From Bacteriovorax sp. PP10 (GTDB taxonomy: Bacteria > Bdellovibrionota > Bacteriovoracia > Bacteriovoracales > Bacteriovoracaceae): a stretch of 64,000 nt of DNA. The stretch lies in NCBI RefSeq assembly GCF_035013165.1, contig NZ_JAYGJQ010000001.1, positions 186,001 to 250,000 on the forward strand, given 5' to 3'. Position 1 is the stretch's first letter; every line of letters begins with the position of its first letter. Positions 25,156 to 34,406 of this stretch are shown here, piece by piece. Both the position numbers and the translations under genes were made by a program. The notes under the pieces were generated by a model. That model was not told where the DNA came from, made no database searches, and saw only the letters and a list, made by a program, of their open reading frames with translations.

Positions 25156-25183
25156 AAAAAGGCCACTTCTAGAGTGGCCTTTC
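25156..25183. terminator. Bidirectional-type terminator
   Basis: AAAGGCCACT and AGTGGCCTTT form a ten-pair stem with a five-base loop, flanked by A on the left and T on the right. It follows the lipoprotein gene on the minus strand. Confidence 0.85.
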
Positions 25184-25191
25184 TTAGATAA

Positions 25192-25617
25192 TTATTTCTT
25201 CTTTTTCTTTTCTTTTTTAACTTCAACCTTTTCTGGTGCAGGTGCTGGCGTTGCTGCAGCTACTTCCATTCCCGGTTTTACTTTTGCATTAGGCACAGTC
25301 AAATCATATGGCCCATCAAATCTCATCGGCCAATAGATAAGTGAGAATGGTGGCCAGAAGATAGAAGCAACTCTAAAGTGAGATTTTAATTTCCCTTCAC
25401 GAACAACCTGTCCATCTTTCTCTAAACGATACGGAATACCTGGTGTCACATCCCAAAAAAACGGCGTTCTTTTATACTCCAAAACTTTTTCAGCAGGAAC
25501 CGGGATATCTCTAATAACTAAACTAGTCCCATCTGGGATTTTAAAACTTGCAGTTGTGCTACAACCAGTAAAAACGAACAACAGCATTAACATAGCTAAA
25601 AAACTTAAGCCTTTCAT
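25192..25617 (-). CDS. Small lipoprotein with a lysine-rich tail
   Basis: 141 residues from the ATG at 25617, where a typical lipoprotein signal (MKGLSFLAMLMLLFVFTGC) begins; the frame stays open for 20 codons upstream, but that part has no signal. The body has short strands and an aromatic run IFWPPFSLIYWPMRFDGPYD, suggesting membrane contact, and the last residues are nearly all Lys and Glu (KKEKKKKK). AGAGAG precedes the start. No family recognised. Confidence 0.7.
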   Translation of the reverse strand: MKGLSFLAMLMLLFVFTGCSTTASFKIPDGTSLVIRDIPVPAEKVLEYKRTPFFWDVTPGIPYRLEKDGQVVREGKLKSHFRVASIFWPPFSLIYWPMRFDGPYDLTVPNAKVKPGMEVAAATPAPAPEKVEVKKEKKKKK

Positions 25618-25731
25618 GATCTCTCCTCTAAATGTTATCCAAATATCGTAAGAGAACCCCAAATATATGTCACCCAAACAATCACAAAAAAATTCTATAC
25701 CGATTAAAAAAACATTTCTTGAAACACTATT

Positions 25732-25856
25732 TTTTTAATCCCTAGATTTGCTCAATTCCAAGTAGGAACGAGGTGAAGCGAGGAGCGTACGCATGTACGT
25801 GACGAGACTGAGCCGAGTGATCGACGCCGGAAGTGAGTAAATATAGGGATTAAAAA
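25732..25856. repeat. 125-bp palindromic element downstream of the tRNA cluster
   Basis: Two 28-base arms (25732-25759 and 25829-25856) are inverted copies matching at 25 of 28 positions; both begin with TTTTTAATCCCTA-type sequence at the outer end. The 69-base centre is much richer in G and C than its surroundings and includes a near-palindrome CGTACGCATGTACG (25787-25800). It starts two bases after tRNA-Arg in the transcription direction. It could be the tRNA operon terminator, a REP/MITE-like element or a small RNA. No coding frame is evident in it. Confidence 0.8.
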
Positions 25857-25857
25857 T

Positions 25858-25935
25858 GGCGCAATCGGCAGGAGTCGAACCTGCGACCACTTGATTCGTA
25901 GTCAAGTACTCTATCCAGCTGAGCTACGACTGCGC
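25858..25935 (-). tRNA. tRNA-Arg(ACG)
   Basis: Minus-strand cloverleaf: acceptor GCGCAGT pairs with ATTGCGC, D-arm with AGCTCAGCTGGATAGAGT, anticodon loop CTACGAA giving ACG, T-arm with GGTTCGACTCC. CCA is not encoded. A34 is the substrate of TadA, whose gene is at 12075. Confidence 0.95.
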
Positions 25936-25979
25936 ATAAGGAAATTTTAAAGATCAGTAACAAGTATCATATAAAGTGG

Positions 25980-26068
25980 CGGAGACGGTGAGATTCGAAC
26001 TCACGGTACCTCTTGCGAGGTACGACGCCTTAGCAAGGCGCTGGATTAGACCACTCTCCCACGTCTCC
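25980..26068 (-). tRNA. tRNA-Ser(GCT)
   Basis: Minus-strand class II tRNA: acceptor GGAGACG/CGTCTCC, anticodon loop TTGCTAA giving GCT, a long variable arm (TACCTCGCAAGAGGTA) and T-arm GAGTTCGAATCTC. Discriminator G, as usual for Ser. CCA not encoded. Confidence 0.96.
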
Positions 26069-26119
26069 ATCAAACCAGTAACACAAAAATTTGGGGGGAT
26101 CGTTTCTAAATGCTAATGG

Positions 26120-26204
26120 CGGAGGACACAGGATTCGAACCTGCGGAACCTTTCGGTTCAACGGTTTTCAAAACCGCCGCGATCGACCACTCCGCCAATC
26201 CTCC
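26120..26204 (-). tRNA. tRNA-Ser(TGA)
   Basis: Minus-strand class II tRNA: acceptor GGAGGAT/GTCCTCC, anticodon loop TTTGAAA giving TGA, long variable arm (GAACCGAAAGGTTC) and T-arm CAGGTTCGAATCCTG. First of the three-tRNA transcript. Confidence 0.96.
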
Positions 26205-26220
26205 GCTTAATTAGAAGGCT

Positions 26221-26249
26221 ATCTTAATGGTTTTGATCAAAAAAGACAA
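26221..26249 (-). promoter_or_regulatory. Promoter of the tRNA cluster
   Basis: On the minus strand TTGTCT (26249-26244) and TAAGAT (26226-26221) are separated by 17 bases, placing the start about 10 bases before tRNA-Ser(TGA). The -10 is identical to that of the SRP RNA promoter. Confidence 0.6.
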
Positions 26250-26255
26250 GTAGGA

Positions 26256-29200
26256 TTATTTCAGGTTGCGAATTAAAGATTCAATTAGGTCTTTATCCTG
26301 GGCAACGGGATTGATTTTTAAATAATCTTCGTATTTTTCCTTAGCTAGGGCCCTTTGTCCTGCTGCACGATAGGCGTCTCCCATCAATTTGTGGATGGTA
26401 GGATTAGTCAAATCTTCTTTAAGTGCACGGGATAGAAGCTCCAAAGCTTCGCTGGCGTAGTTCTGACCAAGCCTAATAATGGCCATAGAAACCAGTGCGT
26501 CCACTGATCTTGGGTTTAAACTGATGGCCTTCTCGTACTTAACAACGGCCTCTCGGTAGTCTTTAGCTAAACGATAAACTTCACCCATAATAAAGTGGGC
26601 CGCATCCAGGTTTGGATTGAGCTCCAATTCTTTTTGGGCCATGGCCTTGGCCTTTTCTAAATCATTTTTAGCAAGGTAAACGCGCGCTAATTGATAATGA
26701 ACTCGCGGATAAGAATCCAGCTTATCTTTGATTTCAGTAAACTCCATGATGGCCTCATCATAACGTTTTTCATCATAAAGAAGTTCACCTAAATCCATGC
26801 GGACTCTTAAGTTCCCTGGATTAAGTCTTAGTAGATCACGGCTATGCTGAATGTATTCGTCTTTTCTTCCTTCAAGTTTTGCTGCTGCAATTAAGAATTC
26901 ATAAAAGCCTTCATCCTTCTTTGGAAGGTTTTGAACTTTTTTGTAAGCGGCCTGGAATTCTTTAATCTGACCACTCTTAAAGTACGCTGTTGCAATAGCA
27001 GAAATTAAAACCGGATCTTCTCCGATTTCTGAAATGATATCTCTTAGATAACCAATCGCTGTATCTGTTCCATCTTGTTCATAAAGAATTTCAGAATAAA
27101 GTGCATGGTAATTCACATTCTTTGGATCAAGAAGAAGTGCTTTTGATAAACGGTTTCTTGCTTCCGGGAAGCGCTTATTGCGCACCAGAATGCGGGCCAT
27201 TCTATACATATCAAGATCACTTAAAGGGTCACGGGCAAGAGCGCGGTCGTACCACTTAATCGCCATGATTGGATTCTTTTTAGCTTCTGAAAATTGTCCC
27301 ATTAAAGAAGCGTACTCTGGAGTCACGGCGTATTTTGATTGTGCCATTTCACTCAGAAGTCTTTCAGCATCTTCAAACTTATAAGACTTGATATAAGTTT
27401 CAGTAAGTGCTTTTTTTAATAAGTTGTTTTGTTGATAAACACCAATGATCTTTTGAAGTGAGTAAATTGCTGATTCAAAAAATCCTCTGTCAGTATTTAA
27501 CTGGGCCTGGAATAAAACGGCCGGAATATAATCAGGGTTTGCATCGACCGCTTCAATTGATAATTGAAAAGCTGTATCGATATTTCTGTTTTTATATTCT
27601 GACTTAGCTTTTTTAAGTAAACCGATGACCTTACTTTCTAGAATAAGTGTTTGAGAAACTTTGTCTCCACCAATTTCAAGCTTTGATAAAGTCGAGCGCA
27701 ATTCTTCCGATTCTCTAATAGCAAGTGAGCGTTTGAATAACTCGCTGGCCTCTTTGTTTTTGTTTTTGAAAGCTGCAAGATAACCCATTTGTTTATAGTA
27801 ATAGGCCTGGAAAACTGGTGAGTTCTCTGCTTGAAGACTATTGACCTTAACTAAAGTCTCTTCATATTTTTTAATGGCCTGCTCTTTAATTAAAAGTTCA
27901 GAGTAACTTAGAAGTAAAAGCACATTGTTTGGATAATACTTCAATCCTTCTTCCAGGATTGCTTTAGCTTCAGCTACATTATCATTGGCATTATTAAATT
28001 CTGATAATTGGTAATAAGACTCGAAAGGCTTTTTGGGAATCTTGAGCAGGGCCTCATAAACAGATCTGGCCTCGACAAATTCACCAGCATTCATTAATAA
28101 CGATAAATAATACGTCAGCATTTTAGGAGTTGGTTTATTTCCAGCGCGAAGATAGTTCTTCACGATATAAATACCTGTCTGGTATTTCCCGATCTTGCCG
28201 TAAAACAAAGCCGTTCCAGTTGCAGCACTGGCATCAATTAAAAGTTTTGCATCTGCCAGCTGAATATATTTATAGAGCGTATTCGCGGCCTGATGTTTAT
28301 CTTTGGTGTTATCTAAAAGTTCAGTATAAGTCAGAATGATCTCGCCCATAGCTTCACTGTTGCTGAACTTTTGTTGAAGTGAAGCAAGATAGTATCCAGC
28401 AGCGGCCAGACGCTTTTTGTAAGTGCCTTGTGAGTATAAATTGCGGGCCTCTGCTAATGCAGTATTGGCAGCACCTGCATTTTCATTGGGAGCAGTAATC
28501 GGAAACTTTATTTCTGTATAAACAGGGCCAACATACTTTGGTTTTTCTTCGGGCTGAAGAAAAAAGTAAAAAATACCAACGAAGGCCAGGACGGCGACAA
28601 TCGACATTCCTTTTTTCTTTCTCTTGATAACGACTTTTTGTTCGAACTCTTTTTTATCACGATCATATTCTTCAACGATTTCTACTTCGCTTTCTTCTTC
28701 ACCATCTTCAATGGCCTGCTCACGAAGCATGATCTCTTGAAGCTCGCGCAATCTTTTCTTTTCCAGGTTCTCTTCAATCTTGGCCTGTCTTTCAAGTTCA
28801 ACTTCCGAAACACTCAGCTGAGCATTGATGGTCGGTAGTGCCTGGGCAAGATTGATAAACTCAGTTCTCTCATTAACCATTTCTTCGTAGCTTGGTTCAG
28901 GAACTTCTTCCTTTAATTCTACGATGGGCTGAGGAACAACGGGTTGAGGTTTGATAAATTCTTTTTTAAGAACCCTAGGTGCTTCGGTCTTAGCTCTCAC
29001 CACAACCGTTTTATCCAGCTCTTCAACTTTGTTGTGAGGTCTTCTGATAAGAACTGTTTTCTCCATTCCATCTTCATAAGGAATGTCGGGGTTTGCATCT
29101 TTATATTTTTGTTCAAGCTCGGCGTAGTTAACATCGATCTTTACATCTTTACCGAATTTGAATTCAGTAAACGTTCTGACTCCACTGGCCCCTTCAATTG

Positions 29201-29474
29201 GTTTTTTCTGTGAACTGGTTAATGTAGCGTCTTTTTTGATAGAACTTTTTTCTACCGACACTTCAGGCTTAGGAGTTTGAGCTGCTTTAACGGCTTCGAT
29301 AATTGATTTTAGATTTGGAAAAAGAGGAAGTGGTCGCCAATCCCCAATAGGAAACTGCTGGCACATTTCTGAACCAACGATATGACCTTTAAGTAATAAT
29401 TCACCGATTTCTTCAGTTGAAAAAGGTCCAATGACCCGCTCGTTTTTTAAGCGGATCCGGTACTTTAAATCCAT
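26256..29474 (-). CDS. Large membrane protein with N-terminal GYF-like domain and many TPRs
   Basis: 1072 residues. Residues 1-60 resemble a GYF_2 domain (IGPFSTEEIGELLLKGHI, then GDWRPLP). A Glu/Lys/Pro-rich linker (60-285) carries repeated acidic blocks with RT/VLIRRP phospho-like motifs. One membrane helix (about 288-308) precedes a C-terminal TPR superhelix of roughly 20 repeats, e.g. AHFIMGEVYRLAKDYREAV and ALVSMAIIRLGQNYASEAL. TPR domains scaffold protein complexes, here probably in the periplasm. It starts ten bases after the last nuo gene, so it looks like the final gene of the complex I operon. Confidence 0.75.
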   Translation of the reverse strand: MDLKYRIRLKNERVIGPFSTEEIGELLLKGHIVGSEMCQQFPIGDWRPLPLFPNLKSIIEAVKAAQTPKPEVSVEKSSIKKDATLTSSQKKPIEGASGVRTFTEFKFGKDVKIDVNYAELEQKYKDANPDIPYEDGMEKTVLIRRPHNKVEELDKTVVVRAKTEAPRVLKKEFIKPQPVVPQPIVELKEEVPEPSYEEMVNERTEFINLAQALPTINAQLSVSEVELERQAKIEENLEKKRLRELQEIMLREQAIEDGEEESEVEIVEEYDRDKKEFEQKVVIKRKKKGMSIVAVLAFVGIFYFFLQPEEKPKYVGPVYTEIKFPITAPNENAGAANTALAEARNLYSQGTYKKRLAAAGYYLASLQQKFSNSEAMGEIILTYTELLDNTKDKHQAANTLYKYIQLADAKLLIDASAATGTALFYGKIGKYQTGIYIVKNYLRAGNKPTPKMLTYYLSLLMNAGEFVEARSVYEALLKIPKKPFESYYQLSEFNNANDNVAEAKAILEEGLKYYPNNVLLLLSYSELLIKEQAIKKYEETLVKVNSLQAENSPVFQAYYYKQMGYLAAFKNKNKEASELFKRSLAIRESEELRSTLSKLEIGGDKVSQTLILESKVIGLLKKAKSEYKNRNIDTAFQLSIEAVDANPDYIPAVLFQAQLNTDRGFFESAIYSLQKIIGVYQQNNLLKKALTETYIKSYKFEDAERLLSEMAQSKYAVTPEYASLMGQFSEAKKNPIMAIKWYDRALARDPLSDLDMYRMARILVRNKRFPEARNRLSKALLLDPKNVNYHALYSEILYEQDGTDTAIGYLRDIISEIGEDPVLISAIATAYFKSGQIKEFQAAYKKVQNLPKKDEGFYEFLIAAAKLEGRKDEYIQHSRDLLRLNPGNLRVRMDLGELLYDEKRYDEAIMEFTEIKDKLDSYPRVHYQLARVYLAKNDLEKAKAMAQKELELNPNLDAAHFIMGEVYRLAKDYREAVVKYEKAISLNPRSVDALVSMAIIRLGQNYASEALELLSRALKEDLTNPTIHKLMGDAYRAAGQRALAKEKYEDYLKINPVAQDKDLIESLIRNLK

Positions 29475-29484
29475 TACATCCTGT

Positions 29485-30867
29485 CTACTTCAGCCCTAAA
29501 AAGAGTGACGGAGCAATTCCGATCGTGAAGATAGACACTAATATAATAACATGAACTAGCGATTCGCTAAAACGAGTTTTGATAGTAGGCAAACTCATCT
29601 TAGACTCGTCTTCTGTGAACAGGTCACTAACAAAACGAATATAGTAAGCAAATCCGATAATTGTACTGATGAAGATCGAAGTCGCTTCAATAGTGAAGCC
29701 TTCTCTAAAGAAGTTGGTAAATAACATGTACTTCATAGCAAAACCTGAAGTCAGCGGGATACCTGCTAAGCTTAGAACGAAGATAACCAACATAACTGAT
29801 AGACCTTTATTGCGGTAAAATCCTGCTTTCAGGATATCGCGGCCATCTCTGTTTTTGTTTAGTTCAGCAAATTGGTTAAGTATTAAGATAATTCCAGTCG
29901 CTGTTAACGAGTAGACAACTAAATAAGCGATCAGTTGTTTTTCGTAAGCTTCGTCTGGGTTTAAACAAATCATCATTAGCATATAACCAGTGTGTGCCAC
30001 TGATGAGTAAGCGATAACTCTTTTGAATTGTCCTTGTACCACGGCCATGATGTTTCCGTAGAAAGCAGACATAACAGCAATAACTTGAACGATTCTGATT
30101 AAAATATCCTGGAAGTGAGGATCACATTCTAAAAGAAGTAACTGAAGAAGTGTGATGAACTTAAATCCGATAATGATTTTTGAAATGAAAAAGTTCGTAG
30201 CAAGGTTACCGCGAGTTACATTTGAGTAAACGTCAGCAATCCAAGCGTGGAATGGGAAAGCACCAAGTTTAAAGCAAGCTGTTAAGATAAAGATCCCAAG
30301 AGCGATTGCGTAGAATTCCTGGTTAACAACAGTCGCACCAACAAGAGTTAATCCGTTTGTTGCTCCTAAGTAAAAAGCTACACCTAGTAAAAAGATAGCT
30401 GAGATGATTGAACCTTGGATAAGGTATTTTACTGCAGCTTCGCGAGAGTTTTCTAAATCAGAAGTGGCAACCAGTGCGTATCCAACAAGAGCAACTGTTT
30501 CAAGAGCTACGTAGAAAGTCATTAGGTCGTTAGCACCTAGAAGGAAAACCCCTCCCATGAACATATAAGACATAAGGATTGAGTTCTTAACTTTTTCCAG
30601 TGAATGGTAACCGTTGATCAGGATCATAAAGACGTTCATGATTGAAACGATCTTTAGAAGCAGGATCTTATTTCCTTCTAAACTAAAAAGCTCACTTAGA
30701 GTGAAAACTTCTTGAGAGAAAAGCATTCCGAAGAATACAAGTGCCGCCAGAAGAGTGGCCCCGAAAGAAATATATTTTCCGACGTTTTTCACATTCAGGG
30801 TTAATAACCCCACAGCATTCAATGCCAAAAATATTAAAACGTTTTGAACGAAATTTAAGTTTTCCAT
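29485..30867 (-). CDS. nuoN: Complex I subunit NuoN, second (downstream) arm
   Basis: 460 residues, about 14 membrane helices. A Mrp-antiporter-like subunit of the NADH:quinone oxidoreductase membrane arm. It keeps FYVALETVALVGYALVA (key Glu), a TM7 region with KLGAFPFHAWIADVYSN, and GQFKRVIAYSSVAHTGYML (key Lys). The segment after FHAW is unlike the usual DVYEGAPTPV block, which the upstream copy does have, making this the most diverged gene of the arm. Last nuo gene of the run, followed by the TPR protein. Confidence 0.88.
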   Translation of the reverse strand: MENLNFVQNVLIFLALNAVGLLTLNVKNVGKYISFGATLLAALVFFGMLFSQEVFTLSELFSLEGNKILLLKIVSIMNVFMILINGYHSLEKVKNSILMSYMFMGGVFLLGANDLMTFYVALETVALVGYALVATSDLENSREAAVKYLIQGSIISAIFLLGVAFYLGATNGLTLVGATVVNQEFYAIALGIFILTACFKLGAFPFHAWIADVYSNVTRGNLATNFFISKIIIGFKFITLLQLLLLECDPHFQDILIRIVQVIAVMSAFYGNIMAVVQGQFKRVIAYSSVAHTGYMLMMICLNPDEAYEKQLIAYLVVYSLTATGIILILNQFAELNKNRDGRDILKAGFYRNKGLSVMLVIFVLSLAGIPLTSGFAMKYMLFTNFFREGFTIEATSIFISTIIGFAYYIRFVSDLFTEDESKMSLPTIKTRFSESLVHVIILVSIFTIGIAPSLFLGLK

Positions 30868-30872
30868 TTTTA

Positions 30873-32354
30873 TTAACCTTTATTCACGAAGAAATTAATT
30901 GTCCCATCATATAGAGAAGTCACTAGTTTCGGGTAAAGACCTAAAACAATCGTGAAAATCGAAAGAACGATCATTGGTGTTGCTTCAAGAAGACTTAAAT
31001 CTTTTAGAGATTTGTTTTCTTCGTGTTTCATTTCACCAAGTGCCGTTAAGTGATACATCTTTAATAGATAGATCGGCGACAGGATGATCCCTGAAGCAGC
31101 TACCATCGCTACAATTGGATTCACTTGGTAAGTTCCCATGATGATCATGAATTCACCTACGAATCCACAAGTCATTGGAACGGCCATTGATCCTGCAGTG
31201 ATAATGAAGAATAAGATTGCAAAGCGTGGCATAACAGCAGCGATACCACCGTACATGTCCATCTTCTTAGTATGTGTTCTTGAGTAAAGGTAATGAACTC
31301 CAATGAAGAGACCTGGAGTTGAAATACCGTGAGCGATCATTTGGAAAATCGCACCTTTTACAGCAAATGGGTTTTGCGAGAAAATCCCCATCACGATGTA
31401 ACCCATGTGAGAGATAGAAGAGAAAGCAACCAGCTTCTTAATATCTTTTTGTACCCATGCCGTTAATGCTCCGTAAATAATCCCGATTGCTCCCAACCAT
31501 AAAACGATGTCACGGTTAGCATCAACTGCTTCCGGGAAAAGTGGGATAACAAAACGAAGAAGACCGTAGATACCAAGTTTTAATAAAATACCTGCAAGGA
31601 TGATAGATCCGGCAGTAGGTGCTTCAACGTGGGCCTCTGGTAACCATGAGTGAAATGGAAACACTGGAACTTTTAAGAAGAAAGCGATTGAGAAAGACCA
31701 GAAGATTAAAGACTGAGGAGATAAGAATCCATCGTACTTTAAGCTTAGAGTTTTAATAATTTCGTAGTTCAGGTCGTAAGATCCGTTGAACTTATAAGCA
31801 AGAGCTGACATGTAACACATTGAAGCCAGCATCAGGATAGATCCCGCAGCCGTCATCATGAAGAACTTGAAACTTGCATAGCGACGGTTTTCTCCACCAA
31901 ATACACCAACAAGAACAAATAGAGGGATAAGCATTGCTTCCCAGAAAACGTAGAATCCATAAAGTGAAGTTGAAAGTAGAGATCCACTTACTGCCCAAGT
32001 TAGTGTGAAAATCAGGAAGTAATAAAGACGAAGTTTATCCGTCTTGATATCCCAAGTTGCCACAACAACTACCAGCATAAGGAATGCATTTAGAAGAAGT
32101 AGAAGTCCACTTAACCCGTCCATAGCAAATGTGTATGAAAGGTTGAAGAACAATGGCATATCAAATTTATAAAGTGTCGTTAGAACTGACGTGTCCGGCA
32201 GATCAACAAACATTTTGATTGAGTACGCAAGTGTTACCACTGAGCCGATTAAGGCATACAGTTTAATAGCTTTTTCATTATTCTTTGGAGCGAAGATAAA
32301 TCCGATCGCCCACAAGAGAGGTATTAAAAACTTAACTAGAAATAATTGATCCAT
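30873..32354 (-). CDS. nuoM: Complex I subunit NuoM, second arm
   Basis: 493 residues with about 14 membrane helices. Signature blocks are YVFWEAMLIPLFVLVGVFGG (TM5 Glu), KVPVFPFHSWLPEAHVEAPT (TM7 Lys, NuoM-specific end), and WVQKDIKKLVAFSSISHMGYI. NuoM is one of three antiporter-like proton channels. It lies five bases before nuoN and 16 after nuoL. The residues expected for proton transfer are present, so the copy looks functional. Confidence 0.95.
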   Translation of the reverse strand: MDQLFLVKFLIPLLWAIGFIFAPKNNEKAIKLYALIGSVVTLAYSIKMFVDLPDTSVLTTLYKFDMPLFFNLSYTFAMDGLSGLLLLLNAFLMLVVVVATWDIKTDKLRLYYFLIFTLTWAVSGSLLSTSLYGFYVFWEAMLIPLFVLVGVFGGENRRYASFKFFMMTAAGSILMLASMCYMSALAYKFNGSYDLNYEIIKTLSLKYDGFLSPQSLIFWSFSIAFFLKVPVFPFHSWLPEAHVEAPTAGSIILAGILLKLGIYGLLRFVIPLFPEAVDANRDIVLWLGAIGIIYGALTAWVQKDIKKLVAFSSISHMGYIVMGIFSQNPFAVKGAIFQMIAHGISTPGLFIGVHYLYSRTHTKKMDMYGGIAAVMPRFAILFFIITAGSMAVPMTCGFVGEFMIIMGTYQVNPIVAMVAASGIILSPIYLLKMYHLTALGEMKHEENKSLKDLSLLEATPMIVLSIFTIVLGLYPKLVTSLYDGTINFFVNKG

Positions 32355-32370
32355 CTTCTATATCCAAATG

Positions 32371-34398
32371 TTATCTAAAAATAAATTCTCTAAAAATTAA
32401 TGTAATGATCACTGTTAAACCAACAACGATGTAAAGAATTCCCATCTCTAATCTTTCTGGTTTGTTGTCATCAAGGAATTGTCCACTTCCAGAAGTTACT
32501 TTCGTAAGAACCTTAATGAATCCGTTGATCACGTGAGCTTCAATGATATCTACTAAAAATCCACCAGTTTTATAAAGTGGCTTAATGATCGCTAGTTCAT
32601 AGAATTCATCAACTTTGAATTTCTCTGATGAGATCGTCCAAAGAGTTTTGAATTTTTCTTGAAGTGTATCGCGCATTTTTACATGGTCGTTTTTCACGTA
32701 GATCCAGTAAGCAAGACCCATCGAAGATAAAATCAAGAACGTTGTCATTCCCATCATGATGTATTCAGTCTGAACACTTAGATGAGTGTGGCCTTCTGTT
32801 TTAGCTACGAATCTTTCTACGAAATCCTGGAATAAACGAGCGTGTTCATGGCTAAGTACATGTGGAAGACCAATGTATCCAGCTGCGAATGAACAGATTG
32901 CTAGAATGATAAGAGGAACAGTCATAACACTTGGTGATTCATGAATTTCATGGTGGTCATCATGAGCGTCTTCGTGCTCAACTTCTTCTTCTAATTTTTC
33001 TTCTGATTTATCATGCTTGCTATGTTTTTTCTTTTTAGCATGAACAACTTCAACTTTTGCAGCTTTTGCTGGCTCAACAATAAACACAAGAACTAACATT
33101 CTCGTCATGTAGAAAGCAGTTAGAAGAGCAGTGATTAATCCGATTCCGTATAACCATGGACCATTGCCTGGGTTAGTTAGGGCCATCGTTAAAATTTCAT
33201 CTTTAGAGAAGAATCCAGAGAACCCCGGGATACCTGCGATAGCAAGGAATCCAACAGTGAACGTCCAGAAAGTAATTGGCATTTTTTTCTTAAGGCCACC
33301 CATCTTAAAGATATCTTGCTCGTGGTGACATCCGTAAATGACAGAAGCAGCACAAAGGAATAAAAGAGCTTTAAAGAAAGCGTGTGTGAAAACGTGGAAC
33401 ATTCCCGTTGAGAAAGCTCCAACACCAACCGCAAGAACCATGTAACCTAACTGAGAAACAGTTGAGTATGCCAGGATCTTTTTGATATCTCTTTGAGTCA
33501 TCGCAATCAGTGCTGCAAGAAGAGCAGTCAAAGCTCCCATCCATGCAATCACATCAAGAACAACTGAGAAGTGAACGATTACGTTTGAAACTCTACACAG
33601 TAAAAAGATACCAGCTGTAACCATTGTCGCCGCGTGCATTAGGGCCGACACTGGAGTTGGACCCATCATCGCATCTGGAAGCCAGATGAAAAGTGGGATC
33701 TGAGCAGACTTACCAGCAGCTCCAAGAACTAGAAGCAAACTAGAAATAATTAGCACTTCTTTGTTGGCCATTAAGATGGCCATATCTGGATGAGCTAAAT
33801 CTGTGAATGAGATTGTATTGAAAACTAGTGCGTAACCGATAATCCCTAGAACTAAACCAAAGTCACCCACGCGGTTAGCAAGGAAAGCTTTTTTAGCAGC
33901 GTTACCGTTTTTAGTATGTTCGTACCAGAATCCGATTAGTAGGTATGAACTTAGACCAACACCTTCCCATCCCATGAATAGAACTAAGAAGTTTTCTCCG
34001 TGAACAAGAAGCAACATTGAGAAAGCAAATAGGGCGAAGAACCCAAAGAACTTTCCAACTTTTTCTTCGTGGTCCATGTAACCGATAGAGAAGAATGCAA
34101 TCGCACTCCCGATACCAGTAACCATTAGACTTAGGATGACTGAAAGTTCATCCATAATGAAATGGATATCGAATTTGATGTTTCCGTAAGACATCCACTC
34201 CCAAAGACGAACACTTACCGGTCCATTTTTTAAAACGTGAATTGAAGTCAGGATGACTAAAACAAACGAGATAAAAAGAGACATGAAAGTAATCAGTCCG
34301 GCCTGGACATTATTTAACTTATTTCTGATTAGGATTGAGTTAAGTAAGAAGGCCAGTAAAGGGAAAAATGGAATCAGCGCCAGGTAGTTTTCGTACAT
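32371..34398 (-). CDS. nuoL: Complex I subunit NuoL, second arm, with a His-rich insert
   Basis: 675 residues. FMGWEGVGLSSYLLIGFW (TM5 Glu), SAQIPLFIWLPDAMMGPTPV (TM7) and TQRDIKKILAYSTVSQLGYM are conserved, and a long amphipathic helix precedes the last membrane segment, as expected of the distal antiporter subunit. Between membrane segments around residues 443-490 there is a highly charged cytoplasmic or periplasmic insert full of Lys, Glu and His (e.g. EHEDAHDDHHEIHE), absent from the first copy, which has a shorter His-rich piece instead. Confidence 0.95.
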   Translation of the reverse strand: MYENYLALIPFFPLLAFLLNSILIRNKLNNVQAGLITFMSLFISFVLVILTSIHVLKNGPVSVRLWEWMSYGNIKFDIHFIMDELSVILSLMVTGIGSAIAFFSIGYMDHEEKVGKFFGFFALFAFSMLLLVHGENFLVLFMGWEGVGLSSYLLIGFWYEHTKNGNAAKKAFLANRVGDFGLVLGIIGYALVFNTISFTDLAHPDMAILMANKEVLIISSLLLVLGAAGKSAQIPLFIWLPDAMMGPTPVSALMHAATMVTAGIFLLCRVSNVIVHFSVVLDVIAWMGALTALLAALIAMTQRDIKKILAYSTVSQLGYMVLAVGVGAFSTGMFHVFTHAFFKALLFLCAASVIYGCHHEQDIFKMGGLKKKMPITFWTFTVGFLAIAGIPGFSGFFSKDEILTMALTNPGNGPWLYGIGLITALLTAFYMTRMLVLVFIVEPAKAAKVEVVHAKKKKHSKHDKSEEKLEEEVEHEDAHDDHHEIHESPSVMTVPLIILAICSFAAGYIGLPHVLSHEHARLFQDFVERFVAKTEGHTHLSVQTEYIMMGMTTFLILSSMGLAYWIYVKNDHVKMRDTLQEKFKTLWTISSEKFKVDEFYELAIIKPLYKTGGFLVDIIEAHVINGFIKVLTKVTSGSGQFLDDNKPERLEMGILYIVVGLTVIITLIFREFIFR

Positions 34399-34406
34399 AA
34401 TAACTC

